64,000 bases of DNA from Henricia sp. BOLD:AAB3569 (GCA_037783545.1 JBBELK010000383.1:434001-498000); one strand, 5' to 3'; numbered from the stretch's first letter, positions 30,186-42,223 are shown. Translations and numbers: made by a program. Notes: a model not told the origin generated them from the sequence alone.

Positions 30186-31159
30186 TCCGATCACCTGTCT
30201 TTAATAATCACGTCACAATTTATGCGTATTTCTATGACCATAGATGTGACGTCATTATGTCCTCGACAAAGAGTAAAGGTTGCTATAAATACATTAATTT
30301 CTGTATTGCTAATTAGCCGGGGAAAAACTGAGGGGTACCAACCAGCTGGACATTGTAAACCTAATATTATTATATTTGGTAAAAAGGAATTATGACGACA
30401 AGGTAATTAACTTGTCGCCCCAAGACTTTAACATTTGTTTCAACTTTGTTAATTAAAGTCGTTTAAGGTGCCCCTTGCAAGCATACCATTAAGACAAAGT
30501 GTATTCTATCTTTGCAAATCTAAAGGAATAGGACCGAATATTTAAATGAATTTGAATCATCAGACTTGTGTGCTGTTCAGTGTGCAATATATTTTAGAGT
30601 TTGTTACTGGACTAGTCAGGTGGACTAGTGTGTAATCATTCTTTGTCAAGTGCCTTAAGATGTCTGTGGACATATTCGACTTTAAAGCCGCTGTTTTATA
30701 AAATATCCGAACACAAATCGAATCGATACTGCAAATAAACTTTTAGTACGTTTCTAAAACAACGGATTGTGAGGCATCTTTTTTCGCTTCCCTTTCCGCT
30801 TTCGTAATCCGCATGCATTTTAATAAATAATTATAATATTCTCTATACTGAATAATTTGCCTTGTTTCTGTAGTCGTGTGTGGCAACGTGGAATTATTTG
30901 CATAAATATAATGTTTAGGTAATTTGGTGAATGAACCCTTCTAGGGTTTGGACCTTTTAAAATATGTAGGCGACTAGTCCTAAAATAAGCACATTTCTGA
31001 AAATGATCCTTCCTTAACAGGGCAAAAAAGGAACACTTTTAAACTTTATTTTCCCTCAATTCGCAGTCTTGCAAGACCACGAACCAGACTTATTTTACAA
31101 CATTTACTATTTGGGGCCTCCAAGAGATTTTATACTTAGATTAATTGAAGGTGTGCACT
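30186..31159. other. Intergenic, nothing recognised
   Basis: AT-rich, with no ORF carrying a recognisable motif and no repeat partner noticed in the window. Confidence 0.5.
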
Positions 31160-31250
31160 GAATAGACTACTAAATCGTAACGTCAATCACGTCAGTTGTC
31201 AATGTAATTGGGTCTTAACATTCGCTGGTAATCAGAAACGTTATTGATTA
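31160..31250. mobile_element. MITE family M3, partial copy 2
   Basis: GAATAGACTACTAAATCGTA, GTCAGTTGTCAATGTAATTG and CATTCGCTGGTAATCAGAAACG match the corresponding half of copies 24786-24961 and 32121-32291. The other half is missing. Confidence 0.55.
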
Positions 31251-31689
31251 TGTACTTCAAACCAGTCGCGTGCACCACATAGCAACAAACATTTAGTCTT
31301 GCCAAGTGTGCATGTAAAAAGAAGTACGTCAGTATACCAGACGCTATTCATGCGAAACACGCAAAAGGCTAATTAGCAGGAGGGATCAGTGTCATATTTA
31401 GGGCGCTTTCACTTGATCCGAGGTCACGTGTGTATTTGCCAAGCAACGCCACCTGGAGGTCATACAAACCACGTGGATTTCCCTGTGCTGAATTTGTACG
31501 GCGAGCGCACTTCGGTAACATGACATCGTTGGAAACGGACGACCAATGTCCGACCAAATCGATTTGGCGAACTATGCGAGTAATTTAGAAACAGAACAAC
31601 AATCTAGGTACATTATGTACTGCCAACTGAACATACAGAAAATAGTTGGAAAAGACCCGTAAGAATTGGATATTTCCCGGCTTACGATA

Positions 31690-31775
31690 TCGGAATAGAC
31701 CTATGACATAATGACGTCACGCAATGTTTACCGCGGTGCATTATGGGTGAAATGTGGGGACGAAAGCTCTGCATC
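31690..31775 (+). repeat. Dispersed repeat, inverted partner at 34795-34865
   Basis: TAATGACGTCACGCAATGTT and TACCGCGGTGCATTATGGGT, plus CTCTGCAT about 30 bases on, recur in reverse orientation at 34795-34865. The pair lies 3.1 kb apart and could be the TIRs of a decayed element; other repeats lie between them. Confidence 0.55.
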
Positions 31776-32120
31776 GCTAGTTTGCACAATAATTATTGCA
31801 GGGCCATTTTCGCCGCCTTTTGAGGCCTTAAAAGTTAAAACCATAGTTCTGGCGTTCGTCGTGGGCTTAAAACTTACGCAGGCATAACTTAGTTGACACG
31901 AACCATTTTAGAAATTTGCGATCTTTGTTTCTTACGTTTTTTGCCAGCGAAGCGGTTAGTAAAGTTCACAAAGTTACGTGCATAATAGTCCGGTCAATTT
32001 ACAGGAAAATTGTGCCTGACCTAGAATTAATTGCAATAGAATGCATTACAACACTGGCTGGTGTATACTAAAAATCTAATATTTTCTAATAAGTGAAAAT
32101 GTGATTTTTATTTTACGCCA

Positions 32121-32291
32121 ATAGACTACAATAGTGTGACAAATCAGTTGCCATGGTAATTTGGTCTAAACATTCGCTGGTAATATGAAACGCCCATTGG
32201 TAAAGCGCAGGGAAACAGTTCACTGGTTTTAGTGTAGACCCGTTAACCTTAGTAACGCACACAGGGTGACGTTTTCACTTTAGTAGTCTAT
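32121..32291. mobile_element. MITE family M3, copy 3
   Basis: Starts AATAGACTACAATAGTGTGA and ends CACTTTAGTAGTCTATT, an imperfect TIR pair. The interior matches copy 1 on the opposite strand (GTTGCCATGGTAATTTGGTC, AACAGTTCACTGGTTTTAGT). Confidence 0.7.
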
Positions 32292-32945
32292 TCGCAGTAA
32301 ATGTTGTAAGTTTTTTAATCATTACTAATTTGAGGGCGCTAATTCGTCTGTTACCTATCAGGAATCCGTGCACATTATGTAACAAGCTTCGGGAAACACG
32401 ACTACTCGTAGCAGACGAAATATTTCCCGTCGTCTGCTAAAAATGAGGCATTATAAACGAAACAGACATTTTATTTTCGCATTTTGGAATTTTGTTCGTA
32501 GTTCGTGGTCAAACAACTGCCCTACCTGTTATTTCCTTCTTGTAAATTGACTTGTAATAACTGTAAATGTTTGCTAGTGTGGATAAAATAGGACAGTGTT
32601 ATGTAGACAAATTATATAATATGGAGATGGTGATCAGGTCCATGCAAAAAACAACAAAGGAAAATATATCTTAGATTTTTTTTCAATTAAATTTGTTTTG
32701 TTAAAACACATGTACCGGTACTTCTTTTGTTGTGAATGTGCTTATTACAAAAATAAATCCCAAAATTCGGCCATCCTCATAGAAATAAGAGCCTTTTTCT
32801 TAAGCGAGCACCTGATTTGGACACTGCCGTCTGCTCGCAAGTGGTCGTGATTACCATGCACTTACCATCGCGAAACATGTAGGTTGGAGTACGTTACCAG
32901 ACTAGTTTCTGAGACGTCGTCGTCTGCTCACAAGTGGTCATATTA

Positions 32946-33030
32946 GCGTTCTTTCGTTTCAAACGGTTTGTCGTACGTGTTGCAATAGCGTTCTTTCGTT
33001 TCAAACGGCTTGTCGTACGTGCGAGCGACT
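32946..33030. repeat. Two-copy tandem repeat, 42-bp unit
   Basis: GCGTTCTTTCGTTTCAAACG followed by G(T/C)TTGTCGTACGTG occurs twice in succession with one difference in the shared part. Local duplication. Confidence 0.75.
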
Positions 33031-33248
33031 CTCGTTTTGCGTAGGACATGACCGGCATATTTCAAAGTACACCTTCGAAAGCCCAAATAAAATCGCGAGA
33101 AATGCATCAACGTACGCGACTTAATCAAGTGGAGATATAAAATTATAAATACCGTACACCCTCGCCATTAATTCTTCCAAATTTAAACGTTTGGCATGAA
33201 GAATTAGTGAATGAGGTTTATTCTAGTTTTACACCTGTGTATAATTTA

Positions 33249-33442
33249 ATTATTTTATTTATTTATTCACCACATCCAACAGCGGAGGGACCGCCAATTA
33301 CAGGAATGGGAGCAAGTATGGTTGAGTGCCTTGCTCAAGGGCACAGGTGCCACAACCCGTCGCGGCCCGGAATCGAACCTACATTCTAGTACGAGCACAG
33401 GAACTTAAGTTCGACACACTAGACCGCTCGGCCATAACACCC
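33249..33442 (-). mobile_element. tRNA-derived SINE, family S1, copy b
   Basis: Nearly identical to 1684-1885. The tail on + reads as T-rich TTTTATTTATTTATTC, so the SINE is on the - strand. It truncates the LINE fragment that ends at 33446. Confidence 0.8.
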
Positions 33443-33445
33443 CAT

Positions 33446-34212
33446 AATACTGTCGATGTGTTTCTTCCAAGTGAGTTTAGAGTCAAAGGTAATACCTAGG
33501 AACTTGGCATGTTTATCAATACTAATATTGATATTAGCAATGTGTAAGATAACTTCTGGGATTTTAGTTTTCCGGGTAAATAGAACAGCTATTGATTTGG
33601 GGGGAGACAGTTTAAATCCCCATTTTAAACACCATTTATGGACATTATTAAGTTCGTTTTGAATTTTACTTATGAGAAATTAACGTTTCTGTTGGTCTTC
33701 CACATTGCTATATCATCCGCATATTGGGTGACTTGAATTCTATATTGAATAAGATCACTGGGGAGTTTAGCTCTTTTAAGAATATTGAGAGCCTTTTTCT
33801 TATCTTTAACAGCCTTGTCGCATTCTTTACTCCACCATGGAATTTGTGGTTTCCCTTTTTTAGGTACAGCTTTAGGAACAGTTTTATCAATACAGGAGGT
33901 AAGTTGAGTAATAAAGGTGTTATAAATGTCATCAATAGGTTGGGAAGCGTCAGGTGATGAAATGGTATTATTACATTCTTCTTGAAACATATCCCAGTCG
34001 GCTCTTTTAAGAGACCATTTGGAAGTATGGTTGAATTTAGAAGAAACAGGAGTAGTGTCTGAAAAAAACGCTTATTGGAAAATGATCACTACCGCAGTTA
34101 TCATCCCATTGCCAGGTATAATTAACTGCATTAGTTTTGGTAACGAGGGTAATATCAATACAAGATCGTTTTCCTGATCTTGTATCAATCCGTGTCCCGG
34201 AAGAAAGATACG
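33446..34212 (-). pseudogene. LINE fragment with endonuclease fused to late RT by internal deletion
   Basis: On the - strand: SGTRIDTRSGKRSCIDITLV and GSDHFPI (end of the endonuclease, 34200-34080), a frameshift, then the linker IPWWSKECDKAVKDKKKALN (about 33850). This runs directly into VTQYADDIAMW (about 33710), the RT catalytic YADD box, with RT blocks 0-4 missing. After another frame break it continues with WCLKWGFKLSPPKS and KFLGITFDSKLTWKKHI (RT thumb), and is cut by a SINE at 33442. It is the same broad family as the LINE at 6565-10552 (ID.T, GSDH and WW.EC blocks align) but a different copy. Confidence 0.75.
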
Positions 34213-34469
34213 ATGTTGTTGTTGTTGTTGTTGTATATTTTATGGCATCTTCGGCAACTAAGGCCCTTTGTGCCATCAACTATACGGTTTTAGCTTTAAC
34301 TATACTATATTATCAACTTGAGATGACGAAGAAGGAGTTGCAGTTTTATAAGTGGGAGGAAAACCCCCAGAGAAATGCCCCAGGGGAAAACCCACGCGGT
34401 CAAGTAGGGACTGCAAACCCAATCCACATACACGCCCCGGATTCGAACCCGGAACGCAAGAGGTGAAAG
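34213..34469 (-). mobile_element. tRNA-derived SINE, family S2, copy b, with (CAA)n tail
   Basis: On the - strand: B box CCGGGTTCGAATCCGGGG, GTGGATTGGGTTTGCAGTCC, CCCCTGGGGCATTTCTCTGG, CGTCATCTCAAGTTGATA, then GATGGCACAAAGGGCCTTAG and GCCGAAGATGCCAT and (CAA)5. The last segment resembles the 3' end of the LINE at 6565-10552 (GGCGCAAAGGGCACTTCG, GCCAATGTGCC, (CAA)n), as expected for a SINE moved by that LINE. Confidence 0.75.
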
Positions 34470-34720
34470 GCTTTTTATAAAATGTTTTATTCGTCCGAAT
34501 AAAACACGCAAGCCAGTAAAGTCCAGTCCAATGTCGATTCCGTTTATACCAGTTCCTCCATCATTGTCGTTGCCAGTCCAGGTCAATATCCACTATCATC
34601 ACAAGTCCAGGTCGAGCCAACATCAAGACCGCAGACACGGATCCAATCGTGTTCCAAAATTCCACCAGCATTCCCAGTGACGTACGTACTGGTCACTCCG
34701 TCATTGAGCAACGTTCCAGG
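34470..34720 (-). repeat. Dispersed relative of the 40.1-41.2 kb tandem array
   Basis: ATGTTTTATTCGTCCGAATA, CCAGTCCAGGTC and ACGGATCCAATCGTGTTCCA, in reverse orientation, match one unit of the array at 40131-41245. The copy is diverged and single. Confidence 0.65.
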
Positions 34721-34794
34721 ACAAAGCATTACGCAAGACAAAGCAACGAGCGCACCTGTCGTTCGTATCGATAACGAAAAGAAATTTCATATGC

Positions 34795-34865
34795 AGAGAT
34801 TTTGTCCCACTTTTCACCCATAATGCACCGCGGTAAACATTTCGTGACGTCATTACGTTTCAGGT
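34795..34865 (-). repeat. Inverted partner of 31690-31775
   Basis: ACCCATAATGCACCGCGGTA followed by AACATTTCGTGACGTCATTA is the reverse complement of the block at 31690-31775. Confidence 0.55.
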
Positions 34866-36440
34866 ATATTGTGTGCGGGTGTCTAAAGCTGGCTTTCCCC
34901 GGCCGCTGCCCAGAATTCCCCGGCATCGTTCGTCGCATGCTGCTCCGCTTGCCTCGTAGTGCAGCGTGTGCGTGGCAGCTTCCAGTACGTGGCAGCGTCC
35001 AATTCTAAGTACAATTAAACAAAATGATAATGTTAATTTAAAGCGCATTTCTGCATAGATTTCTATAACTTTCTAAATTCCGAATTTAATAATAATAATA
35101 AAACTAATTGAATAGATGGTCATAAACGGTACTGAATTCTTTGAAAAGAATTTACAAGTCGGATATCCACATATATCCCTCGCTGCACTAAGCCTAATAA
35201 AACTCTGAACAATTATGTTTTTCCTAATCAAATCTTCATTTTCCCTCAACTTCTTTCTTTTTTTCATAGATTTGCACTTATGAATGCTAATTAAGTAATT
35301 TTAAGGAAAAATAGTGATGTCAGAATACTAAATTCTTACCCTATCGTATACAAGCGGCCACACGTCGTGGGCGGGCTACGGCGATACTCAAACTACATGT
35401 ATGCTGAATGTGCTGTACGCGTATATAACATCCGCCCGATTGACATTTCCAAGCCACGTCGATTCGCCTTATTCTCGGCAAATTTAACTCTTTCGTGCCT
35501 GGGACCTTATTAATAAAAATCCAGAAATTTACGGGTCCGGTGGGGTTTACGGGAGCCCGTAGGAAGGTTTTCCGGGGACCCGAAAGTGGTATTCATAAAC
35601 GCATCCGCAGACCAAATCTAGATTACCGGGCCCGGTGATATAGCGGCGGGAATTTTTGCACTCGACCTACGAGCAAAGACCAGCATTGCGTCAACATTCA
35701 GGACGAGTATGAAGATGGCCGAGATGCACGATAGACGCGTGGACCTTAGAGTGGATTCACACAGTGACCGAGCTTGTTTGCCCTTATTGCAACGCGCGTC
35801 GTCTTGAGAATGTGGAGGAATTTTGCAGTGAAACAATACACTGAATGCCACATAATCAACTTGGGTGGATTTGTACTTTCCCGATTCTGTGATTTCTAGT
35901 GCGTCATTTCACTTCAAATTTCCTTCACACTGCTTTTTCTCCAAGCGATGCGCGCCAAATGTACGCACAAAAAGGCCCTGGAGAAGCGTTCAGACGATCG
36001 TTGTTAACTTGTAAGTCGGAAGTGGGTCGCTCGTGAAGTTACCAACGTCGATTTACCCAGACATGTTATGGGTAGCGCGCAAGCGGTGAGCTCGTTGTAA
36101 CTGCGCGTCGATGGTAAAGTGCCGTATGGACGCGCGTCGTTGGAAGTTGGATAAATTCGTTTTGTCACTGTTAAATTTACCTTCGAAGGTAGTAGCCGTG
36201 TGACATATGACTAGTGTGAATCCACCTTGAGTGTTGCACGTTGTGATACTACATGTAGGTCGCACACAAGCGGAAAATCAGTTCCTGTGGAAACCAATGG
36301 CACAGACGCGCGGAAGACCGCGATAATAGGAACGCCGTTTATAGCAAAACCGAAATAAGAGTTCTGCTTGTAAAAAAAAAAGTTATCACATAAATTTGAA
36401 CCTCGAAAAGCACTGTTAAATTTCCCTTTCAATTTGACAA
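34866..36440. other. Intergenic, nothing recognised
   Basis: No ORF with a recognisable domain, no repeat partner found. Confidence 0.45.
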
Positions 36441-36790
36441 GGTACACATTAGTGTTAGTGTTACAGATATGTTAACAGTCGTGCACAGAACCGCAAAGAT
36501 GTAACACTAACACTTTCTAAACACCATGTTAACATTGAGTTAACACGGGGTTTGTTCTGAGGTCACAATTCTGATTAAGTTAACAGATCTGTTACACTAA
36601 CACTAACACGCAACCCGGAGTTGTGACTTTGCTCTATGTACAGTGCAGATAATTAACATGGTGTTAACACCGTGTTAAAACGATCTGTTAACACGGTGTT
36701 AACCTGGCCGTTCAGTTAGAGGTCGAGATTAATGCCGTGTTAACAGATCTGTTAACAGATCTGTAACACTAACACTAACACGTAACACAC
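36441..36790. repeat. Palindrome-rich TTAACA satellite
   Basis: Repeated TAACACTAACAC, GTTAACAGATCTGTTAAC (a perfect 18-bp palindrome) and ACACGGTGTTAA(C) motifs in both orientations over about 350 bp. Related in flavour to the TTAACACC clusters at 19.3 and 41.3 kb. Non-coding. Confidence 0.7.
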
Positions 36791-38307
36791 ACTGTCACAT
36801 AATTGTGACCTCACCCAATGAATTACACTCTAAGAAACACACTAAGTATTTGCACGCCGTCACGATACGATTCAGAAAAATTACGTATTGAACGCGGGGT
36901 GATATATTACATGTTCTAATTAAATAACACATTCTGCTTACGTCAGATGGAGAAGTCACAACAATCTTTATTTTCTTAGTTGGAAAAACAATTGAAACAC
37001 CCATAACTGAATAATTATGGCGACAGATGTACTCGACATTGTCCTTAGTGTACGCATAAAAATCGATATTTTTCGTTGGCTTTTATTCGCGTCCGCAGTG
37101 GCGAAGGATTTCGATTGATCTGTATTCGCACGCAGGTGGCAATTGTTTTTGGAAGTATTGATACAAAAATGCCTTGTAAAATGATGCCTATATTGAGACA
37201 TTCCCTGAAACATCGATGACTGCAGTGTGCATGTACATGTCTGCACCATGAAAAAATTTACGTGAGTATAAATCCGTGCATAATTTTCTTTTTATCACTG
37301 TACAATTCTTGTTTTGTTATCCTGTTTTAGTTTAACTACTGCGGTGGAAATCAATTGGAATGCCTATCTGCAGCGTTTTTTTAATTTTCTAAGGATGTTT
37401 GAAGATATTCTAAGAGCAGGAAAAATAGGGCAACTGAAATACAGACAGCACAATATGTATTAAAGTTGAGTATCGCCCCGCCGAAAGGCAGGCTTATAGA
37501 TATATTTGTGGATTTTAACAAACTTTTTCGCATTTTTCCTGGACATTTACCAGAATAGACCTTAAGCTTGCGCCTTGGTATCCAATGACTTTCGTTTGTT
37601 TTAAGTACACAGTTAAAACAGCCAGAAGCACGTAACCACATTGGCCTTATTTTGAAAAATGAAATGTTCACACAGCTGGTTATATATTTACCTGTCCAAA
37701 ACCGCGTAGTTGTCCATTAACTTTGGTCATTGACATTTACAGATTTTCGAGCCTTTGGTATATGTTTGAAATCTTACGATCAGTGGCTTTCGGGAACTTT
37801 CGTGCTACCCTTGTTTAATTTCAAAAAAATTAAAAGTAAACCTACATGTATGCCCGTGATTGGGGTGATTTGGGGTGAATAGGCGCCCCGAAATGTATGA
37901 ATTATAAAAACAAATACGCAAACCAATTTCTCCACATGACAAGAAACAATTATGCCATAGGCCTACTTAAACACAGTGTTTATTTGGATTAGCTCTGATG
38001 TTAACTTCATTAGAGAAGCAAATTTCAAATTTTGATGAAACCTTTTTATTAAGAAAATTGCGGGTTTTTTAAAATTTGTATAAAATAGGTTGATCCACAC
38101 AAGAGATATAGTATTTCTTTAAACTGTGTCGTCTGGCTGTATTGTCCTGGGCACGGTGTACTATTATAGCCCGATTCGGCCTACGGGATCCGCAAACATA
38201 AAAAAACAAAAAATGAAAAATTATACGATTAAAAAAATCACATTCTGACCGAAATTAATAGATATAGCTTTTTGTTTCGGTCAGCAACGTATATGAACAC
38301 TTCTTGT
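36791..38307. other. Intergenic, nothing recognised
   Basis: AT-rich; short ORFs only, none with a supported identity. Confidence 0.45.
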
Positions 38308-38375
38308 TCCTAGGCTGACTGCACCAGCCTCCGTAAGAGTCGCTTAGGCAGGGTGCGCCTCTCTGTTTGAGAGTG
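38308..38375 (+). repeat. Dispersed repeat, partner at 3312-3375
   Basis: TGCACCAGCCTCCGTAAGAG and GGGTGCGCCTCTCTG match 3312-3375 in the same orientation. Confidence 0.55.
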
Positions 38376-40130
38376 CCTTCCTGTATGAGACCTGCACTGA
38401 CACTGTAAGTCATCCCAATCACGTAACATTCACAAGTGGTTCCCATGAAATTTCAGAATGGTAATGAGAAAATATGACAATTTATATCAAAATCTGAACA
38501 CCAATTGGACAAATTGGCAGTCAAAAATGTGATCTGGACATACTCCTTGAACTCCAACACACAACATACACGAAAATGAACTCAACGTCTCCACGACACC
38601 AGTCGGTAATCGATACATGTCTGCGTTATAAAATTTGTGAAATGAGCCGAGCAGAGAAATTCGAATGTTGAATGACATTATGTCATGAATGGCGACAGTT
38701 GGGTCTTAGGGCTGGTTGGTATTATGTACAGCAAATAATATATAATTCAATTCACGGCATACTGAATTTCATATATTTAAAGATTTGTGAGCCGCTCCAC
38801 CGAAAGTAGGCGCTTTTCGCACAGGCCAGAACTGATAAAGGCTAATTTATGCATGTATGTCAATTAGGGCATTTTTTATCGATACCAGGATTTCTGCTTG
38901 AGACCACCTATTAAGTATCCATTACATTGCGCCCTGATAGTGCGCTCTTTCCAAAATAAAGCTCCATTTTTCAAGTCCCGACTTGAAATGTGTACATTTT
39001 TCTTTGGTTACAGCGCTCTCGGTTACAGCGCTATTACAGATACAGCGCTCAACATTTCAAGTCCCTGGAATGATAAATTATGTGTAAAATGACTCCTGTT
39101 ATATAACGATCCTAACCTGAGAGTTTTACAGAGCGGTCCGGTTCTTCGTAAAGTGTAAAGCATGTTATTTATTTTTTAGCGGCAACTCGCTCTCGTCGCA
39201 CATGTTGCATTCATAAAACGATGCATCGAGCGCAATCGCTGCTGTCAGCATGCATTGCACGTATGTGTTTACATTTGGTTTACAGTCAACTCGACCGGTT
39301 GCCAACTCAACTCTTTCTGATCTTGTAGTGCGATTTTGTGCCTATCTTCACGCGAATCCCCGGTCGGCCTCGCGCGAGTCACGCGAAAACGAAATTTTCG
39401 CACCGCGAATTTACAGTTCACCTTATTCCTCCATGGTTTAACTGCTTTCTGCTTGCGCAAAGATTAGCAGGGAAATGTTAGACTTAATCAGTTTTGCCGA
39501 TGATTCGCATTCGCTTTGCTTTTGCAAACCGCCACGTTTGACTCGATAAAGTTTGACCTGCTCCCACCGATTCCAGTCTGTGGGCGATGTAGCACGTGTG
39601 ACACGGACCTTCCAATTTTGTGCATGGGAAAGGGTTGCATTTGTGGCTAGCTTTAAAAAATTACGGGCTTATACAGTAATTAAATGTTCGGGGGAAAATA
39701 CATGTCATACGTCACCTCCTTGCATAAAATGCTCAATCTACACTGCAAAAAAAGCGGTGTTAAATTTCTAACACCAAGGTTTTTTAATTTTCTGTGTGTC
39801 ACATTTGTGTCAAACGAACATCGGTGATAAACTTGATAAACTGCGCATGATCACAATGCATGGCGCTTAGTATTCTAATCCCATTGGTTGATCTCGAGAA
39901 AATTATGGGATGTCGGTCACGTGTTCGCTGCCAAACAATTTGTTTGGTGTTAAAAAATAATGCTAAGAGAGCATGCGCGGAAATCCAGCTAGTTGATTGG
40001 CTACAGGCGTTTCTGATAATTTTCCACGTTTAACATACAAACCGTAATCACCACCTTGGTTAGACTATTTGAATTTATTTTCTCTATGATATCATCATTA
40101 CTCCTTAGGGTGATGTGAAGAAGTATTGTC
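38376..40130. other. Intergenic, nothing recognised except one TTAACACC-type motif
   Basis: No gene supported. At 39755-39780, GGTGTTAAATTTCTAACACC is a near-palindrome of the family at 19275-19361. Confidence 0.45.
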
Positions 40131-41245
40131 GATCCTTCGCTGATTCCCGTTGATGTAAGCGTTGCTCACTTGAGTGGCCAGTACGTCTCTGGGAATGGCG
40201 TCGGATAATTTTGTAACACGATTGCATCTGTGTCTGTGGTCTTGAGGATTGCTTGACCTGGACTGGTAACGATTGTGCTTAGTATAACTGGACTCGGACC
40301 AGTGCGTGTTTTATTCGAACGAATAAAACATTTTAGAAACCGAATAGTGGTGAATCCTTCGCTGATTCCCGTGTGATGTAAACGTTGTTCAATTGAGTGG
40401 CCAGTATGTCTCTGGGAATGGCGATGGATAATTTTGGAACACGATTGCATCTGTGTCTGTGGTCTTGAGGATTGCTTGGCCTGGACTGGTAACGATTGTG
40501 CTAGGTATTACTGGACTCGGACCAGTGCCTGTTTTATTCGGACGAATAAAACATTTTTTTATAAACCCGAATTATGGTTGATCCTTCGCTGCTTCCTGTT
40601 GATGTAAGCGTTGCTCACTTGAGTGGCCAGTACGTCTCTGGTAATAATGGCGTCGGATACCTTTGTAAAACGATTGCATCTGTGTCTGTGGTCTTTAGGA
40701 TTGCTTGACCTGGACTGGTGGTAACGATTGTGCTCGTTTGGTATGACTGGAATTACACCAAGCCAGTGGGTGTTTTATTCGCACGAGTAACACATTTTAA
40801 AACCGAATTATGGTTGATCCTTCGCTGATTCTCGTTGATGTATAAGCGTTGCTCAATTGAGTGGCCAGTACGTCTCTGGGAATGGCGTCGGATAATTTTG
40901 TAACACGATTGCATCCGTGTCTGTGGTCTTGAGGATTGCTTGACCTGGACTGGTAACGATTGTGCTTGGTATAACCGGACTCGGACCAGTGCGTGTTTTA
41001 TTCGAACGAATAAAACATTTTAGAAACCGAATTATGGTGATTCCCGTGTGATGTAAACGTTGTTCATTTAAGTGGCCAGTACGTCTCTGGGAATGGCGAT
41101 AGATAATTTTGGAACACGATTGGATCCGTGTCTGTGGTCTTGAGGATTGCTTGATCTGGACTGGTAACGATTGTGTAAGTTGGTATGACTGGATTTAAGA
41201 CCAAACCAGTGCGTGTTTTATTCGGACGAATAAAACATTTTAGAA
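40131..41245 (+). repeat. Tandem array, five units of about 220-235 bp
   Basis: Units begin at about 40131, 40352, 40580, 40816 and 41034 (GATCCTTCGCTGATTCCCGT; the last is truncated at its start). Each holds GTGGCCAGTACGTCTCTGG, TGTGTCTGTGGTCTTGAGGA, CCTGGACTGGTAACGATTGT and a 24-bp palindrome with arms TGTTTTATTCG and CGAATAAAACA (first at 40307-40330). The palindrome is conserved across the units with compensating changes in some. No coding signal. Confidence 0.85.
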
Positions 41246-41299
41246 AAAAAAAAACATGATGAAAATAATGGTATTTGTCCAATTTCATTACTGTTCCAC

Positions 41300-41720
41300 C
41301 ACGAACAGATCAGTGTTAAAATATTTTAACACCAAATGCTGGTGTTAATTTACACCATGGGTGTCAAATTTAACACCAGAGGTTTTGCAATGCGTGTTTT
41401 ATTTTAAAGTGGTTCCCCCATTTTACACCAATTGGTGTAGGCTATTAATTCTGTAAGAATTAAATCAACTGTAGGTGTTAAAATTTAATTCCACATTTGG
41501 GTGTCAATTAACACCAAAATTCTTGCCCAAAATAAACACCAAGAAGAATACGTTGACACCGGATGGGGGTATTAAAGTTTAATACTCTTCTTTGTGTTAA
41601 AAAATATTGATTCCCAAATTGGTGTTACTTAACACCCAAATCCTTGCCCAAAATGGATACCAACGAAGCATCAAATTTTACACCAGTGGTGTAGATTTTA
41701 ACACCCCATTTTTTTGCAGT
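41300..41720. repeat. TTAACACC inverted-motif cluster
   Basis: At least ten GGTGT(T/A)A and TTAACACC/TTACACC motifs in alternating orientation, separated by short AT-rich spacers. Adjoins the tandem array. Non-coding. Confidence 0.65.
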
Positions 41721-42031
41721 GTAGACCATACAACACGTGTTCGCGCTGTCTGCAGCTCCGAGGGAGCGATATGATCGTGCCTGCCTGGGAGATGAAGTCA
41801 TCCGGCGTTGAGCCGGCGCATTTTTACGGCGCATTTATCATCATGCCTATTGTCAAATGGAGGATTTACGTTTAGCTACCCAAAACATGCCCATAGATAG
41901 AACGTCTGCTAAACTACATGTAGATCGGACAAATTTAGCCTTTTAACCGTGAGAAAACTTATAATGAAGCTTATAATATGCTCTATCTGAGGGCATTAGC
42001 TCCATTTTCATGTTGTTATGCAAGAGCCCAC

Positions 42032-42223
42032 TGTTGTGTTTCCTGCTGCTAATCTAACATGAATTATTGTTACTGCACAAAGACCTTTTCTGGAGCTCAG
42101 ACAACATATTTATTCTCAGGATCAACGCTATATTGTTACTCACTTAATGCGCCGGATGCACTGTTGCATTGTGGGTACATACACACTGTTGCAAACATTA
42201 AAGGGACACTACAATATATAACA
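42032..42223 (-). repeat. Ty3/gypsy 3' LTR (192 bp)
   Basis: On the - strand it runs TGTTATATATTGTAGTG ... AAACACAACA, with TGTT/AACA ends. It is preceded by a purine-rich tract GAGGGGAGGAA (42224-42234) that fits a polypurine tract. Confidence 0.7.

Noticed and set aside
40131-41245. CRISPR-like array
   Set aside because: Repeat units are about 225 bp and contiguous with no unique spacers, and the genome is animal. It is a satellite.
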